Shown here: positions 1 to 11,084 of the stretch, piece after piece
How positions within the stretch are numbered: position 1 is the first letter of the stretch
Layout: every line of letters begins with the position of its first letter
Source: a bacterium
Lineage (GTDB): Bacteria; CAIWAD01
NCBI GenBank assembly: GCA_030685015.1
Contig: JAUXWS010000046.1
Coordinates: forward strand, 1-64,000
Direction: 5' to 3'
DNA: 64,000 nucleotides
Made by a program: the position numbers and the translations under genes
The notes under the pieces: model-generated
The model's database searches: none
Told to the model about the DNA's origin: nothing
What the model saw: the letters and a program-made list of their open reading frames with translations, nothing else

Positions 1-2
1 GC

Positions 3-947
3 CTGGAGGAGCTGGCCGCCTCGGAAGCGGGACCGCCCGCCGCCCTGCGCGAGGCGGCCCGCCGCCTGCCCGGCGTGGCGGCGCCCCGTCTGCCCGACTG
101 GATCCGCCGCGGGCTGCCCGCCGGGGTGGACGCCGCCGCCCTCGCCCTCGCCTGCCTGCGTCCACCCTCCCTCTGGATCCGCGCCCGCCGGCCCGAGGCG
201 CCGCTGCGTCGCCTGCTGGAGGCCATTCCCGCCAGCGCGGTAGCCCATCCGCGCCTGCCCGCGGCCTGGCGCCTGGAGTGCCGGGAGGACCTCTACGCCA
301 CCACCGCCTACCGCCAGGGGGCCTTCGTCCTGCAGGATCCGGCCAGCCAGGCCATCGGCGCCCTCTGCGGGGCGGCCCCCGGACAGCATTGGCTGGACCT
401 CTGCGCCGGGGCGGGCGGCAAGAGCCTGCAATTGGCCGACGCCATGGCGGGCAAGGGCGTGGTGGAGGCCTGCGAGGTGAGCGCCGCCCGCCTGGCCGAA
501 CTGCGCCGCCGGGCCAGGCGCCTGCAGGTCTTCAACCTGAGGGGACACGCCTGGGACGGCCAGCGCCTGCCCCGCCTCCCGCCGGCGGACGGCGTGCTGG
601 TGGACGCGCCCTGTTCCAGCAGCGGCACCCTGCGCCGCAACCCCGACCTCTGGCAGCGCCCCGCCCCCGCGCTGGCCGCCCTCACCGCCCTGCAGGACGG
701 GCTGCTCGACCTCGCCGCGGCGCGCGTCAAGCCGGGGGGCCGCCTCGTCTACGCCACCTGCAGCCTGCTGGCCGTGGAGAACGAGGAGCGGGTGCAGGCC
801 TTCCTCGCCCGCCATCCCGCCTTCCGCCCGGCGCCCCTGGTCAACCCGCTGGACGGCCGCCCCGGCGACGGCCGGCTGCGCCTCTCACCGCTGGACGGCG
901 ACCACGACGGCACCTTCACCGCCACCCTCTGGCGCATGATGGACTAA
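3..947 (+). CDS. RsmB-like 16S rRNA m5C methyltransferase (5' truncated)
   Basis: This is a SAM-dependent RNA cytosine-C5 methyltransferase of the NOL1/NOP2/Sun family, probably acting on 16S rRNA in the cytoplasm. The frame is open from base 3, so the N-terminus lies outside the window; a GTG at 75 is internal and need not be the start. Visible motifs are the SAM loop LDLCAGAGGKSLQLA (about 410-450), DAPCSSSG with the motif IV cysteine (about 605-630) and YATCSL with the catalytic motif VI cysteine (about 750-768). RsmB versus RsmF or another paralogue cannot be settled without the N-terminal RNA-binding domain. It is the last housekeeping gene before the restriction-modification island. Confidence 0.9.
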   Translation: MEELAASEAGPPAALREAARRLPGVAAPRLPDWIRRGLPAGVDAAALALACLRPPSLWIRARRPEAPLRRLLEAIPASAVAHPRLPAAWRLECREDLYATTAYRQGAFVLQDPASQAIGALCGAAPGQHWLDLCAGAGGKSLQLADAMAGKGVVEACEVSAARLAELRRRARRLQVFNLRGHAWDGQRLPRLPPADGVLVDAPCSSSGTLRRNPDLWQRPAPALAALTALQDGLLDLAAARVKPGGRLVYATCSLLAVENEERVQAFLARHPAFRPAPLVNPLDGRPGDGRLRLSPLDGDHDGTFTATLWRMMD

Positions 948-948
948 G

Positions 949-969
949 ATAACACAATGGAATTGTTAT
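949..969. repeat. AT-rich imperfect inverted repeat at left edge of RM island
   Basis: Immediately after the methyltransferase stop, ATAACACAAT and AATTGTTAT face each other around GG, one base off a perfect palindrome. It starts an 83-bp AT-rich spacer (948-1030) that contrasts sharply with the GC-rich DNA to the left. It could be a weak hairpin terminator or simply imported spacer DNA. No T-run follows on the + strand. Confidence 0.35.
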
Positions 970-1030
970 GGATATGTGATGTTGACGGCTATTAAAAGGA
1001 GTAAAAATCAAATGAATTAATTACAATTAA

Positions 1031-1330
1031 TTATCTACAAATATTGAATTTCTTCCAGTTTGGCACATATGCACTCATTAATGTCTTGAATACTCTACCG
1101 TGATTGGGTATCCGCAGATGCAAGAGCTCGTGGGCAATGACGAAATCTTGAAAGCCCGAGGTCTGATCAACAAGATCCACGGCCAGCGTGATGATGCCGG
1201 TCGTCGAACACGAACCCCATTTGCGCGTCATGGTCTGCACACGGACGATCCGAGGTTCAACCCTTAACCGTCGAGACCAGTCCTCCACGCGTTGGCAGAG
1301 GAGCTGGCGGGTTCTCTTACGCGCTCGCAT
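1031..1330 (-). CDS. YgjP/DUF45-type mini metallopeptidase linked to hsdR
   Basis: A 99-residue putative zinc metallopeptidase of the YgjP/WLM (M48-like) group. The signature is HELLH followed by a third histidine in RIPNHGRVF, inside [34 protein letters not shown] upstream is the family's RxWGSC motif. Full-length YgjP proteins are about 240 residues, so this is only the catalytic core. The ATG at 1330 is preferred because it opens the conserved region and overlaps the hsdR stop by 14 bp in another frame, which suggests translational coupling; ATG at 1336 is also possible. It is the last gene of the hsd operon. Such peptidases are known neighbours of type I hsdR genes, but their role is not established. 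Confidence 0.8.
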   Translation of the reverse strand: MRARKRTRQLLCQRVEDWSRRLRVEPRIVRVQTMTRKWGSCSTTGIITLAVDLVDQTSGFQDFVIAHELLHLRIPNHGRVFKTLMSAYVPNWKKFNICR

Positions 1331-4268
1331 CGCCATCGCCGCCGAGCAGGATCGTGAGGATGATCTCCACGACCCGCCCGCGCTTGTCCTTGTCCAGCCC
1401 CAGAAGCGGACGGTAGAGCGCTGCACGCAGCTTGCGCTGCTCGTCGGCATTGACTCGCGCATTGGGGAAGCGGGCAAGCAGCGACTCGGATGACCGCGCC
1501 AGCTCCATTGCGACGGTACCGGCACCAGCAAGCTCCCTGTCGTCCTTCAGCGACCAGTAGACTCCGAAAGCTCGGGCGGACAGGCCGCTGTCCTTGGCGG
1601 CGTTGACCGCCTCTTCCTTCTCCCTGGCCAGCGCCGCCAGCATGTCCAGAGCGGCGAGTCCGGTCGTGGTGCGGTTCTCAAGATCCTTGAGAATGCGCTC
1701 AGCTCGCTCTTTCAAGGTTTGCAGGATCGATGATCTGTCGGGGTTCTCGTCGATCTCCAGTTGCAGCCCGCGCACCAGGTTGAAGACCTTGCCTTCGTCC
1801 GAACCAGGCTTCCCGCGAATTCGCTCCAGCGTCTCGACATCGAAGGTCACGCTCCTCGTGACCTGTCCCAGGCCATACTGGGAGGCGTTCTCCTTGACAA
1901 GCGTGGCGGTCTTGTAGGCGAGATCGGCGGTGTAGCCGCCACGATCGGCGTAGGCGTTGCGCACCGTCGCATAGAGCTGCGCCAGCCGCTTGAAGGCGTC
2001 GATGTGATCCCGCAGCTCAGGCGAAGGCGAGAGGATCTCCCACAAAGCCTCGATTTCCTTGTAGGCTTCGAAGAAGGCCTTCCTCGGCTCTGGATCGAGA
2101 AAGCGGCCGTAGACCAGTCCTTCCAGTTTCTCGTCGGCACCACCCTGCTCGCCGGCGTCCAGGTAGTCCGTCCTGGCCCTTGCGATCCTTGCAAGGAAGT
2201 CCTTCAGCAGCAGATCCAGATCCTCGATGACGCCGCTGACGTCGGTGCTGTCGAACTGCAGCGCCTTGTTCAGCTCGCGCAGCACGCCGACGAAGTCGAC
2301 CACAAGTCCGACACACTTCTGGACTCCGTTGGCGTCCACGAGAGGCCGGTTCACCCGCGCGATGGCCTGCAACAGGACATGGTCGCGCATCGGCTTGTCG
2401 AGATACATGCAATAGAGAAGCGGCGCGTCGTAACCGGTCAGCAGCTTGTCGGTGACGATGAGGATCTTCGGGTCCCCGGCCGGCTTCTTGAAGAGCAGGC
2501 GGACGTCGGCCTCGCGCTCGGGGGTCAGCTGCAGCTTCGCGACCAGCGGCCGCTCGACCACATCCGCCGCGCTCTCGGTGTAAACCGCTTCAGACCAGGA
2601 GGGCGGCAGCAGCTTGTCAAGGGCCCGCTTGTACTTGGCGCAGGCCTCGCGGTTCACGCCGACGAGGAAGGCCTTGTAGCCCAGCGGCAGCACCTTCTCC
2701 TTGAAGTGGGCGGCGACGAAGGCGGCGACCTTCTCGATGCGGTCGTCGGCGCAGAGGAAGGTCCGCAGACCCACGGCGCGGTCAAGCACGAGGTTGAGCT
2801 CGTTGATGTCGGTGATGCCTTCAGCCGCGGCGAGCTCGAAGAACTCCTTGTCCAGCCGCTCGGCGGGAATCGTCATCTCGCTGGGCGCCATCGTGTGGCG
2901 GATGGGCAGGGTGGTCCCGTCCTCGATGGACTCGCGGATCGAGTACTTGTCCAGATAGCCTTGTTCATCGTCAATGCCGAAGATCTTGAAGGTCCCCGCG
3001 CCCTGCGCCGTCTTGGCGATCGGCGTGCCGGTGAAGCCGATGATCGTCGCGTTGGGCACGGCCGCCATCAGGTAGGTGCCCAGGTCATGGGCCACGGAGC
3101 GGTGCGCCTCGTCGATGAAGACGTAGATGTTCTCCCGCGGGTTGGCGCCCTTGTCGATGCCTTCGAACTTGTGGATCATCGAGAGGATCAAACCGCGCTT
3201 GTCGCTCCTCAGCAGGTCCTGGACCTCAACCTTTGAGTTCGCGCGCCAGTTCGGGATGTCATGGCTCTGCATCTCGCCCAGCAGCCTCTCCACCCAGCCC
3301 TTGAGCTGGCCTTCCAGCTCGCTGCGGTCCACCACCAGGATCACCGTGGCATGCTGGAAGCGCTCCTTGTCCTCCAGGATCAGGCGGGCGGCGGTCAAAA
3401 GGGTGAAGGTCTTGCCCGAGCCCTGCGTGTGCCAGATCAGGCCGCACCTCCGGCCCGCGTCCGCGCAGCGCGCGACAACCTTGTCGACGGCGGCGCGCTG
3501 GTGCTGGCGCAGGACGGACTTGCGGGTCTCGCCATCCTCGACATAGAAGAGGATCCAGTGCTGGAGCGTGCGGAGGAAATCGGCAGGCTCGAAGAAGGCC
3601 TGCACGGCGAAGCGATAGGATTCGTCCGGCCGCTGCTTCCAGCGCGCCATGAAGCGGCGGTTGACGTTCCAGGTGACGCCGTACCAGTAGTCCAGCAGGT
3701 GGGTGACGTTGAAGAGCTGCGGCGTCCCGACCAGCTCGGGGGTCTCCAGTTCGTAGCGCCTCAGCTGGGTCACGCCCCGATCGATGGCGCCGCCGTCCTT
3801 CGGATTCTTGTGCTCGACGAGGCAGACCGGCACGCCGTTGACCACGAACATCAGGTCGGCGCGGTTGCCCTTGCGGGCGGGCGGCTTCAGCTTCCATTCC
3901 CAGGTGACGTGGAGGACATTCGCCGCCGGCGTCTCGAAGTCGATGAGCTGGACGCGCCGGTGGCGCTCCTCCTGCTCGTCGTGCCACTGCCGCTCGCCGC
4001 GCAGCCAGGCGAGCATCTCGCGGTTGCCCTCGATGGTGGGCGGGAGCGCCTCCAGTTTCTCGATGACCTGGCGGACAGCATCGGCCGACAGCCAAGGATT
4101 GAACTTGGCGAGAGCCGCCCCCAGTTCGTCGCGAAGCAGCATGCCCTCCTCGCCGCCACGCTTGCGCCGGGCGGCTTCCGGCGTCAGCGGTGTCCAGCCG
4201 ACGCCGGCGGCATGGGCCACCATCGGAAACTGGACGCTCCCCACCTCGCTGATGCACAGTTCAGACAT
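1317..4268 (-). CDS. hsdR: Type I restriction enzyme subunit R (HsdR)
   Basis: Motor and nuclease subunit (983 aa) of a type I restriction complex; it translocates and cuts unmethylated DNA with HsdM and HsdS. Seen in order: N-terminal HsdR_N nuclease with [13 protein letters not shown] (the ExK of a PD-(D/E)xK fold, about residues 155-170); Walker A HTQGSGKT (about 280); DEAH box FIDEAHRS (about 388); [35 protein letters not shown]; then a helical C-terminal domain. The ATG at 4268 gives the usual MSE... start and has AGGTGG about 6 nt upstream; an upstream ATG at 4313 lacks a good ribosome site. All catalytic motifs look intact. Unlike the 4-bp-overlapped hsdM-hsdS-fic, hsdR follows a 116-bp gap with its own promoter. 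Confidence 0.97.
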   Translation of the reverse strand: MSELCISEVGSVQFPMVAHAAGVGWTPLTPEAARRKRGGEEGMLLRDELGAALAKFNPWLSADAVRQVIEKLEALPPTIEGNREMLAWLRGERQWHDEQEERHRRVQLIDFETPAANVLHVTWEWKLKPPARKGNRADLMFVVNGVPVCLVEHKNPKDGGAIDRGVTQLRRYELETPELVGTPQLFNVTHLLDYWYGVTWNVNRRFMARWKQRPDESYRFAVQAFFEPADFLRTLQHWILFYVEDGETRKSVLRQHQRAAVDKVVARCADAGRRCGLIWHTQGSGKTFTLLTAARLILEDKERFQHATVILVVDRSELEGQLKGWVERLLGEMQSHDIPNWRANSKVEVQDLLRSDKRGLILSMIHKFEGIDKGANPRENIYVFIDEAHRSVAHDLGTYLMAAVPNATIIGFTGTPIAKTAQGAGTFKIFGIDDEQGYLDKYSIRESIEDGTTLPIRHTMAPSEMTIPAERLDKEFFELAAAEGITDINELNLVLDRAVGLRTFLCADDRIEKVAAFVAAHFKEKVLPLGYKAFLVGVNREACAKYKRALDKLLPPSWSEAVYTESAADVVERPLVAKLQLTPEREADVRLLFKKPAGDPKILIVTDKLLTGYDAPLLYCMYLDKPMRDHVLLQAIARVNRPLVDANGVQKCVGLVVDFVGVLRELNKALQFDSTDVSGVIEDLDLLLKDFLARIARARTDYLDAGEQGGADEKLEGLVYGRFLDPEPRKAFFEAYKEIEALWEILSPSPELRDHIDAFKRLAQLYATVRNAYADRGGYTADLAYKTATLVKENASQYGLGQVTRSVTFDVETLERIRGKPGSDEGKVFNLVRGLQLEIDENPDRSSILQTLKERAERILKDLENRTTTGLAALDMLAALAREKEEAVNAAKDSGLSARAFGVYWSLKDDRELAGAGTVAMELARSSESLLARFPNARVNADEQRKLRAALYRPLLGLDKDKRGRVVEIILTILLGGDGDASA

Positions 4269-4328
4269 CTGCCACCTGCTCGAACCGGCCCGATTTGCGT
4301 CTTGCGCGTTCAAGCCTACGGCCGTTGT

Positions 4329-4358
4329 GTATCATAATCGTCGTATCGTGATACTCAA
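4329..4358 (-). promoter_or_regulatory. hsdR promoter overlapping an inverted-repeat operator candidate
   Basis: On the minus strand TTGAGT (4358-4353) and TATGAT (4336-4331) are separated by 16 nt, a good sigma-70 promoter 62 nt upstream of the hsdR ATG. An imperfect 26-bp inverted repeat, GTATCATAAT against ATCGTGATAC (8 of 10 positions paired, 4329-4354), fills the spacer and both hexamer edges, so a protein bound there would block transcription. The regulator is unknown; the HTH of HsdM or the C-terminal helix-turn-helix of Fic are candidates. Confidence 0.5.
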
Positions 4359-4384
4359 ACGAGCTTGATGCGCATTGGTGAGAC

Positions 4385-5506
4385 TCAAAACACGATCCGT
4401 CCTTCAGCTATGTTCAGCAAAGATGGAAAAGCGAAGATCGCCGACCGCCGACCCGAGCTCTCCAGAATCGTGGTCAGGATCCCGGCCTCCCGCAGCAGGC
4501 CGAGGAAGCGGTGCGCCGTCGGTTTCGGAATGGACGAGCCATTGATGAAATGACTGCTGGCGAAGATCGGCCGCTCGAAAAGGAAGTTCACGGCCCGGTT
4601 GGCGTGCTGGGAATGCGTCAGGTCGGTGATCTCCCGCAGCATGCGCTTGTGCAGGTCGAGGATCGCCTGCGCCCGGGACTGGTTGTCGGAGGCCTGCGCG
4701 ATCAGCCCCTCGAGGAAGAAGGCGCACCACGGGGTCCAGGCGCCGTCCCGCGAGACGGCGCGCATCGCCTCGACGTACTGCTCCCGCCGCGCGTCCAGAT
4801 AGCCGCTCATGTAGAAGTCCGGCCCGCGGAGGATGCCGCGCTCGAAGAGGAAGAGCGGGATGAGCATCCGGCCCAGCCGCCCGTTGCCGTCCTTGAAGGG
4901 ATGCAGCGCCTCGAACTCCACGTGGAGGACGGCGAGCTGGACGAGGGGATCGCGCTCCTCGCGGCCCTGGAGATAGCGGGTCCAGGCGTCCAGGCCAGCC
5001 AGCAGGTGCTCCTGTGGCGCCGTCACGAAACTGGCCTCCTCGATCCGGCAGCCCTTGGGGCCGATCCAGTTCTGCTCCGTGCGGAAGGCGCCCGGGCTCT
5101 TGTCGCGGCCCCGCACGCCGTCCAGCAGCAGGGCGTGCGCCTCGCGCAGCAGGTGCGGCGAGAGCGGACGATCCGCCAGGGACTTCGTGGCGAAGACGAG
5201 GGCGGCGCGGTAGTTGCGGATCTCCTCGGCCTCGTCGCGCTTGGGCTGGGAGAGCCCGGCGCCGTCGCCGGCCTCGATCTGCAGCACCTCGCCCATGGTG
5301 ACGGTGGTGCCCTCGATCCGCGAGGAGAGCACGGCCTCCTGGGTCGTCAGGGGCGCCAGCAGGACGGCGGGATCGGGGATCGCCGCCAGCAGGCCGTCGT
5401 AGCGCGCCAGCGCGGCGCGGGCGTCGCCGATGAGGGGCACCAGCCGGGCCCAATCGATCTGGCCGGGCGGGAAGCCGCCCAGGTGGTAGCGGACCGCCTC
5501 GCTCAT
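4385..5506 (-). CDS. fic: Fic/DOC family AMPylase with N-terminal inhibitory motif and C-terminal winged helix
   Basis: A 373-aa Fic protein, predicted to transfer AMP to a target hydroxyl. The Fic motif HPFKDGNGRLGR is complete, including catalytic His and the NGR anion-binding residues (about residues 203-214). The N-terminal region holds SSRIEG, matching the (S/T)xxxE(G/N) inhibitory helix of class II Fic proteins, so activity should be self-restrained. The C-terminal 80 residues (INGSSIPKPTAHRFLGLLRE) look like a winged HTH. The ATG at 5506 overlaps the HsdS stop as ATGA, so translation is coupled to hsdS. Fic genes inside type I RM loci are known elsewhere; their role there is unresolved. 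No separate antitoxin gene is needed or seen. Confidence 0.93.
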   Translation of the reverse strand: MSEAVRYHLGGFPPGQIDWARLVPLIGDARAALARYDGLLAAIPDPAVLLAPLTTQEAVLSSRIEGTTVTMGEVLQIEAGDGAGLSQPKRDEAEEIRNYRAALVFATKSLADRPLSPHLLREAHALLLDGVRGRDKSPGAFRTEQNWIGPKGCRIEEASFVTAPQEHLLAGLDAWTRYLQGREERDPLVQLAVLHVEFEALHPFKDGNGRLGRMLIPLFLFERGILRGPDFYMSGYLDARREQYVEAMRAVSRDGAWTPWCAFFLEGLIAQASDNQSRAQAILDLHKRMLREITDLTHSQHANRAVNFLFERPIFASSHFINGSSIPKPTAHRFLGLLREAGILTTILESSGRRSAIFAFPSLLNIAEGRIVF

Positions 5507-6788
5507 GCCGCCGCGTCCGACTTGGCTTGCGGGGACAAGGCCGTCAGGTCGAGATCCGCGACGCGCAGGGCGCCGGTCATCAATTGGTGCAGCAGCGCCC
5601 GGAAGAGCTGGTCGAGGACGGCGCGCTTGCGGCGGTGCAGGTCGATCTTGCGGTCGATGGCGTTGAGGATGGCTGCAACTTCCTGTTGTTCTTCCAATGC
5701 CGGAGGCAACGGAATTGGAACGCTCCGCAGGAAGGCACAGGTCAGTGCGCCTTTTGTGCTCCCGCCGCCCGCTCCGACTTGACGAAAGTAGTCGTACTGC
5801 GTCTCCAAGTATCCTCGTACGAATGACGGTTCGGCAACCTTGAGGTCTGTTGCGACATAGGCGATGTGCTGATTGACAGTGGCGCGCATTCGTAGGACAG
5901 CACAATGCCCGAGCGTCTTTCCCTGTCCAGTGATGGCTATAAGAATTGCTCCTGGCTCGATCTGTGGCAAGTGGCATTCTCGAAGCGCTGCGGCAGTGAC
6001 GAATTGGTCCGCCTCTTCGATTTCGCGATCATAGACCTTCGCACTCGTTAACCATGGAAAGTCACCACCATCCCAGTAATCCTTGATGTTCCTCTTTGGT
6101 GTCGAGCCATTGCCGATTCTTCCGAGTGAGCCAAGTGGAACTACATCCCAACTCTCCGGCACTGGACCGATCTCGGTCTCCTTCTGCTCCTCGCCCCGCA
6201 GGCCGCGCGTGAACAGGGTGCGCATTGCTGCGCGCTTAAGATCTTGGGACAGGGCGGTACTCCTGTCGTGAACATGCATCGCCTCCCGCACCCTCGCCAG
6301 AGCGCGGACGATTTCTCGCTGTTCGTCGATCTCAGGATGTGGCACATCCAATGCTGCAAGTCGATTCCGCGACAGGTTGGGAATCGTGGTCTTGTTTCCG
6401 GCGCCCTCGTAGATGCCGAGCTGAGTAAATCCGGATTGCAGGAAGTAGACGTAGAAGCGTGGCTCGACATCATCCAACAGCGGCCGGAGACGATGGAGGT
6501 GGTTCTGGAAGGACATGACCTCCCGCTCACCATTCCAGATGGCCGCGCGCCCAATCTCGCCGCCTTCACATACCAGCAAGTCACCGGGCAGCAGCAACTT
6601 ATCTAGAAGCTCATGGTCCGGAATCGCCATCTCATCCACCGTCGTGAGATCGATCTCATCCCACAGGACATTTGAAGTGCGCAGGAATGGCGTCTTGCAG
6701 TACCCTTCGCGGGCGGCGGCGGACATGGTCTTGCCCGCCCCGATTTCAAAGAGCTTGCCGAGAGGGCAAAGGGACCAAGACTCGTTGA

Positions 6789-6792
<4 letters not shown>
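5503..6792 (-). CDS. hsdS: Type I restriction specificity subunit (HsdS)
   Basis: DNA-recognition subunit (429 aa) that sets the bipartite target for methylation and cleavage. Two target-recognition domains are visible: TRD1 (about residues 1-150, ending [15 protein letters not shown]) followed by the central helical spacer (about 160-205), and TRD2 (from [18 protein letters not shown] to [15 protein letters not shown]) followed by the C-terminal helix (about 375-410). Base composition in both TRDs is clearly less GC-rich than in the flanking genes, as is typical of exchanged recognition domains. It overlaps the hsdM stop by 4 bp and the fic start by 4 bp. No phase-variable repeat tract is seen. 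Confidence 0.96.
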
Positions 6793-8615
<1,823 letters not shown>

Positions 8616-8621
8616 GTCTGC

Positions 8622-8650
8622 AATATATGACATATAACAAACGAACTAAG
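8622..8650 (-). promoter_or_regulatory. hsdM promoter with palindrome TATATG-A-CATATA
   Basis: On the minus strand TTAGTT (8649-8644) and TATATT (8627-8622) are 16 nt apart, and TATATT ends 6 nt before the chosen hsdM ATG, so the transcript may be leaderless. A perfect 6+1+6 palindrome (TATATG, A, CATATA; 8624-8636) overlaps the -10 box. Its position suits an operator for autoregulation by the HTH domain fused to HsdM. Its half-site differs from the inverted repeat at the hsdR promoter. Confidence 0.45.
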
Positions 8651-8729
8651 CACAGAGTGATGGAATTTGCGAACCTATCAAGACGCCGTGCCCCAGCCTT
8701 GTTGACTCTTGGGCCGCACAGTTGGCGCC

Positions 8730-9407
8730 TCAGCCCCGCGCCAGGGTATGTCCCGCCTCCTCCTTCAGCCGCAGGTAGAGCAGCGTGTTCAGGATGCCGT
8801 GGATGGGACCGAGCAAGCCGAGGCCGAGAAGGAAGGGCAGGATCTGCGCGAGGGTGGGCTGGCCCTGGGCGAGGACGACGCGGGCCATGGGCAGGGCCAG
8901 GAGCAGCTGGATCAAGCCCTGGGCCACCACCAGCACGGCCACCAGACCCAGGCGCGGCCGGGTGAGGGCCACGCTGGTGCGCAGGCAGTCGAGCAGGCCC
9001 CCGCCCTCCAGCATCAGCGCGGGCAGGGCGACGGCCCAGAGCGAGGCGAGGAGGATGCCGGGCACGATCAGGAGGAGCACGCCGGCCAGCACCAGCGTGG
9101 AGACGAGCAGGGAGAGGAGGGCGAGGAGCGTCAGGCGCTGCGCGCCGCGGAAACCGCCCATGAAATCCTCCACGCCCGGTCGCTCCTCCAGCAGCACGCG
9201 GCGGGTGGCGAGGATCAGGCCGGCGGCGAGGGGACCCTCCAGCGCCAGGGAGAGGGGCAGCCCGAGGACAGGCAACTGGCCGGCGGCATAGGCGGCCACC
9301 AGCATGAAGAAGCCGTAGAAGAGGAACCAGTTGGATTCCAGGCTCCACACCTCGTAGGTCTGGCGGAGCAGGGGCAGCAGCAGGGCGGGGCGGGGTGTGG
9401 GGCTCAA
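8730..9407 (-). CDS. Multi-pass membrane protein, YciC/DUF975-like
   Basis: About 225 residues, nearly all in hydrophobic segments (roughly six predicted helices). Helix-breaking motifs LLIVPGILLASLWAVALPA and CLRTSVALTRPRLG are typical of the poorly characterised YciC/DUF975/GDPD-membrane-domain group of inner-membrane proteins. The frame stays open to 9635, but the region before residue SPTPRP is proline/arginine-rich and overlaps the divergent yggS promoter, so TTG at 9407 (GAGG about 5-6 nt upstream) is taken as start. A CATATT box (plus-strand 9440-9445) lies about 32 nt upstream. Function unknown; it is the first gene outside the RM island. Confidence 0.7.
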   Translation of the reverse strand: MSPTPRPALLLPLLRQTYEVWSLESNWFLFYGFFMLVAAYAAGQLPVLGLPLSLALEGPLAAGLILATRRVLLEERPGVEDFMGGFRGAQRLTLLALLSLLVSTLVLAGVLLLIVPGILLASLWAVALPALMLEGGGLLDCLRTSVALTRPRLGLVAVLVVAQGLIQLLLALPMARVVLAQGQPTLAQILPFLLGLGLLGPIHGILNTLLYLRLKEEAGHTLARG

Positions 9408-9521
9408 GGCGTCCTCGTTCCGTTGACGGTGCGGTCCGCAATATGGCACGAGCGGGGCCAACCCTGCCCTCGCGCCGCGGCGCCGGGCCCTGCCTTGGCA
9501 AGCTGCGCCCGGCTCATTCCC

Positions 9522-9527
9522 TATATT
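9522..9527 (+). promoter_or_regulatory. -10 element TATATT upstream of yggS operon
   Basis: CCCTATATTGG lies 77 nt before the yggS GTG. The surrounding CGGCTCATTCCCTATATT is almost identical to CGGCTGAATCCCTATATT upstream of nuoA (53600-53617), which supports a shared promoter type. No clear -35 at 17 nt; TTGGCA sits 21 nt upstream. Confidence 0.4.
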
Positions 9528-9604
9528 GGGCCGCGATTTCAGGCGGGTCGGCCGGGAGCGTGGAGCGCCGGGTCCCGCCATGGGTTCCGGGAAGGGGTGG
9601 TCCC

Positions 9605-10315
9605 GTGCGCACCGACGCAGCATTCGTGGCTTCACGCCTGGCCCGGCTCGAGCGGCGCATCAAGCTGGCGGCGGACAGCGCCGCGGCGGGCGGCGGCGAG
9701 GCGGCCGCCCGTGTGCGGGTGGTGGGCGTCACCAAGTACCTGGCGGCGGCCCAGATGGGTGCCCTGCGCCAGGCCGGCTTGATGCTGTTCGGTGAGAACC
9801 GCGTGCAGGATGCCCTGCCCAAGCTGGAGCTGCTGCGCGGGGAGGCCGCCCCGCAGGAGTGGCACTTCATCGGCACAGTGCAGGGCAACAAGGCGCGGGC
9901 GGTGACGGGGCGCTTCGCCCTCATCCACAGCGTGGACCGCCTGGAGCTGGCCCGTCGCATCTCGCAGGCCGCCACGGAGCAGGGCTTGCGCCAGGACGTC
10001 CTGCTGGAGGTGAACATTTCCGGCGAGGCCTCCAAGCACGGCTTCGAGGCCGCGGAGCTGGAGGCGCTCTGGCCCGAGCTGGCCCGCTTGCCCGGCTTGG
10101 GCATCCGCGGCCTGATGGGCATGGCGGCGGAGGACGCCCCGGCGCGGCCGGCCTTCCGCGCGCTGCGCCTCCTGCGGGATCGGCTGGACCCCGGACGGCG
10201 CCTTCTGGGCGAGTTGTCCATGGGCATGAGTGGCGACTTCGAGGCGGCGGTGGCGGAAGGCGCCACCCTGCTGCGCATAGGACGGTCCCTGTTTAGCGAG
10301 GAAGCGGAGATCTGA
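9605..10315 (+). CDS. yggS: PLP homeostasis protein YggS/PROSC family
   Basis: A 236-residue pyridoxal-phosphate-binding protein of the YggS/PLPBP family, which buffers PLP and has no known enzymatic reaction. The PLP lysine is in VVGVTKYL near residue 38; FGENRVQDALPK, WHFIGTVQGNKA and GMSGDFEAAVAEGATLLRIG are family signatures. GTG at 9605 is chosen because the conserved region begins there and GGGAAGGGGTGG precedes it. It shares one base with yggT (TGATG). It matches ylmE at the start of the Bacillus division cluster, but the sepF and ylmH homologues that would lie nearby are absent. Confidence 0.95.
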   Translation: MRTDAAFVASRLARLERRIKLAADSAAAGGGEAAARVRVVGVTKYLAAAQMGALRQAGLMLFGENRVQDALPKLELLRGEAAPQEWHFIGTVQGNKARAVTGRFALIHSVDRLELARRISQAATEQGLRQDVLLEVNISGEASKHGFEAAELEALWPELARLPGLGIRGLMGMAAEDAPARPAFRALRLLRDRLDPGRRLLGELSMGMSGDFEAAVAEGATLLRIGRSLFSEEAEI

Positions 10316-10563
10316 TGGACGAGCTGATTCGACTTGCCGCGCACGTCTACATCCTCATCATCATCGCGGCGGCCATTGTGAGCTGGATGGGGATCGACCG
10401 TGAGCATCCGCTGGCGCAGTTCCTGCAGCGGGCCACCGAGCCCCTCTTCCGCCGCATCCGCGGCCTGATCCCGCCTGTCAACGGCCTGGACCTGTCGCCT
10501 CTCATCGCGCTGCTGGCCGTCAAGCTGGCGGAGAAGCTGCTCAGCGCCCTGCTGCGATTCTAG
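10315..10563 (+). CDS. yggT: YggT/YlmG family membrane protein
   Basis: An 82-residue inner-membrane protein with two hydrophobic helices (about residues 8-24 and 58-78) flanking FLQRATEPLFRRIRGLIPPVNGLDLSP, the family signature (TEP...R..iPp.gglDlSp). Proteobacterial YggT is usually two such repeats; the single-repeat form here resembles YlmG of Gram-positives and chloroplast YLMG, which are tied to cell or nucleoid division. The start overlaps the yggS stop by one base. Confidence 0.93.
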   Translation: MDELIRLAAHVYILIIIAAAIVSWMGIDREHPLAQFLQRATEPLFRRIRGLIPPVNGLDLSPLIALLAVKLAEKLLSALLRF

Positions 10564-10571
10564 GGACCATC

Positions 10572-11084
10572 ATGCGCACTTCGCCCAACGACATCCGTGG
10601 CGCCACCTTCAGCCGCCGCCTGCGCGGCGCCGATCCGGCCGAGCTGCAGGTCTTCCTGGGCGGGGTGGCCGACCAGGTGGAGCAGCTGGAGCGCGAGTTG
10701 GCCGCCGCCCAGGCGCGCGCCCTGCAGCTGGAGCGGGAACTGGAGCGCTATCGCAGCCTGGACCAGGGCCTGCGCGACACCCTGCTGGAGGTGAAGACCA
10801 CGAGCGAGGGGGCGCGCGAGACGGCCCGCAAGGAGGCGGAGCTGATCCTGCGCGAGGCGGAGCTGCACGCCGACCAGCTGCTGGCCAGGGGGCGCGAGGA
10901 GCAGCGGGCCCTGCGTGCCGACCTCGAGACCCTGCGCGAGCGGCGCGACAGTTTCGTGCGCCGCCTGCGCCACGTGCTGGGACAGCAGTTGGAGCTGATC
11001 GACCTGCTCGCCCAAAGCGCGCCGGCCGGCGGCGAGGACCAGGAAGAGGAGGCCGCCCGTGCCGGACAAGCGTCCGACGCTTGA
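10572..11084 (+). CDS. divIVA: DivIVA-domain coiled-coil protein
   Basis: 170 residues. The N-terminus (TSPNDIRGATFSRRLRGADP then EVQ-like LQVFLGG) matches the DivIVA membrane-binding head, and residues about 30-150 form an Arg/Glu-rich coiled coil. DivIVA proteins bind curved membranes at poles and septa; in diderms the family is patchy and functions vary. It lies 8 bp after yggT with GGGACCATC just upstream, and its 3' end overlaps the punA start by 26 bp in another frame. Its place between yggT and ileS is the Bacillus order. Confidence 0.85.
   Translation: MRTSPNDIRGATFSRRLRGADPAELQVFLGGVADQVEQLERELAAAQARALQLERELERYRSLDQGLRDTLLEVKTTSEGARETARKEAELILREAELHADQLLARGREEQRALRADLETLRERRDSFVRRLRHVLGQQLELIDLLAQSAPAGGEDQEEEAARAGQASDA

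Noticed and set aside
8616-8633. Alternative hsdM start at 8633
   Set aside because: It lies inside the palindrome and the -10 box, has no Shine-Dalgarno and adds six residues outside the HTH domain.
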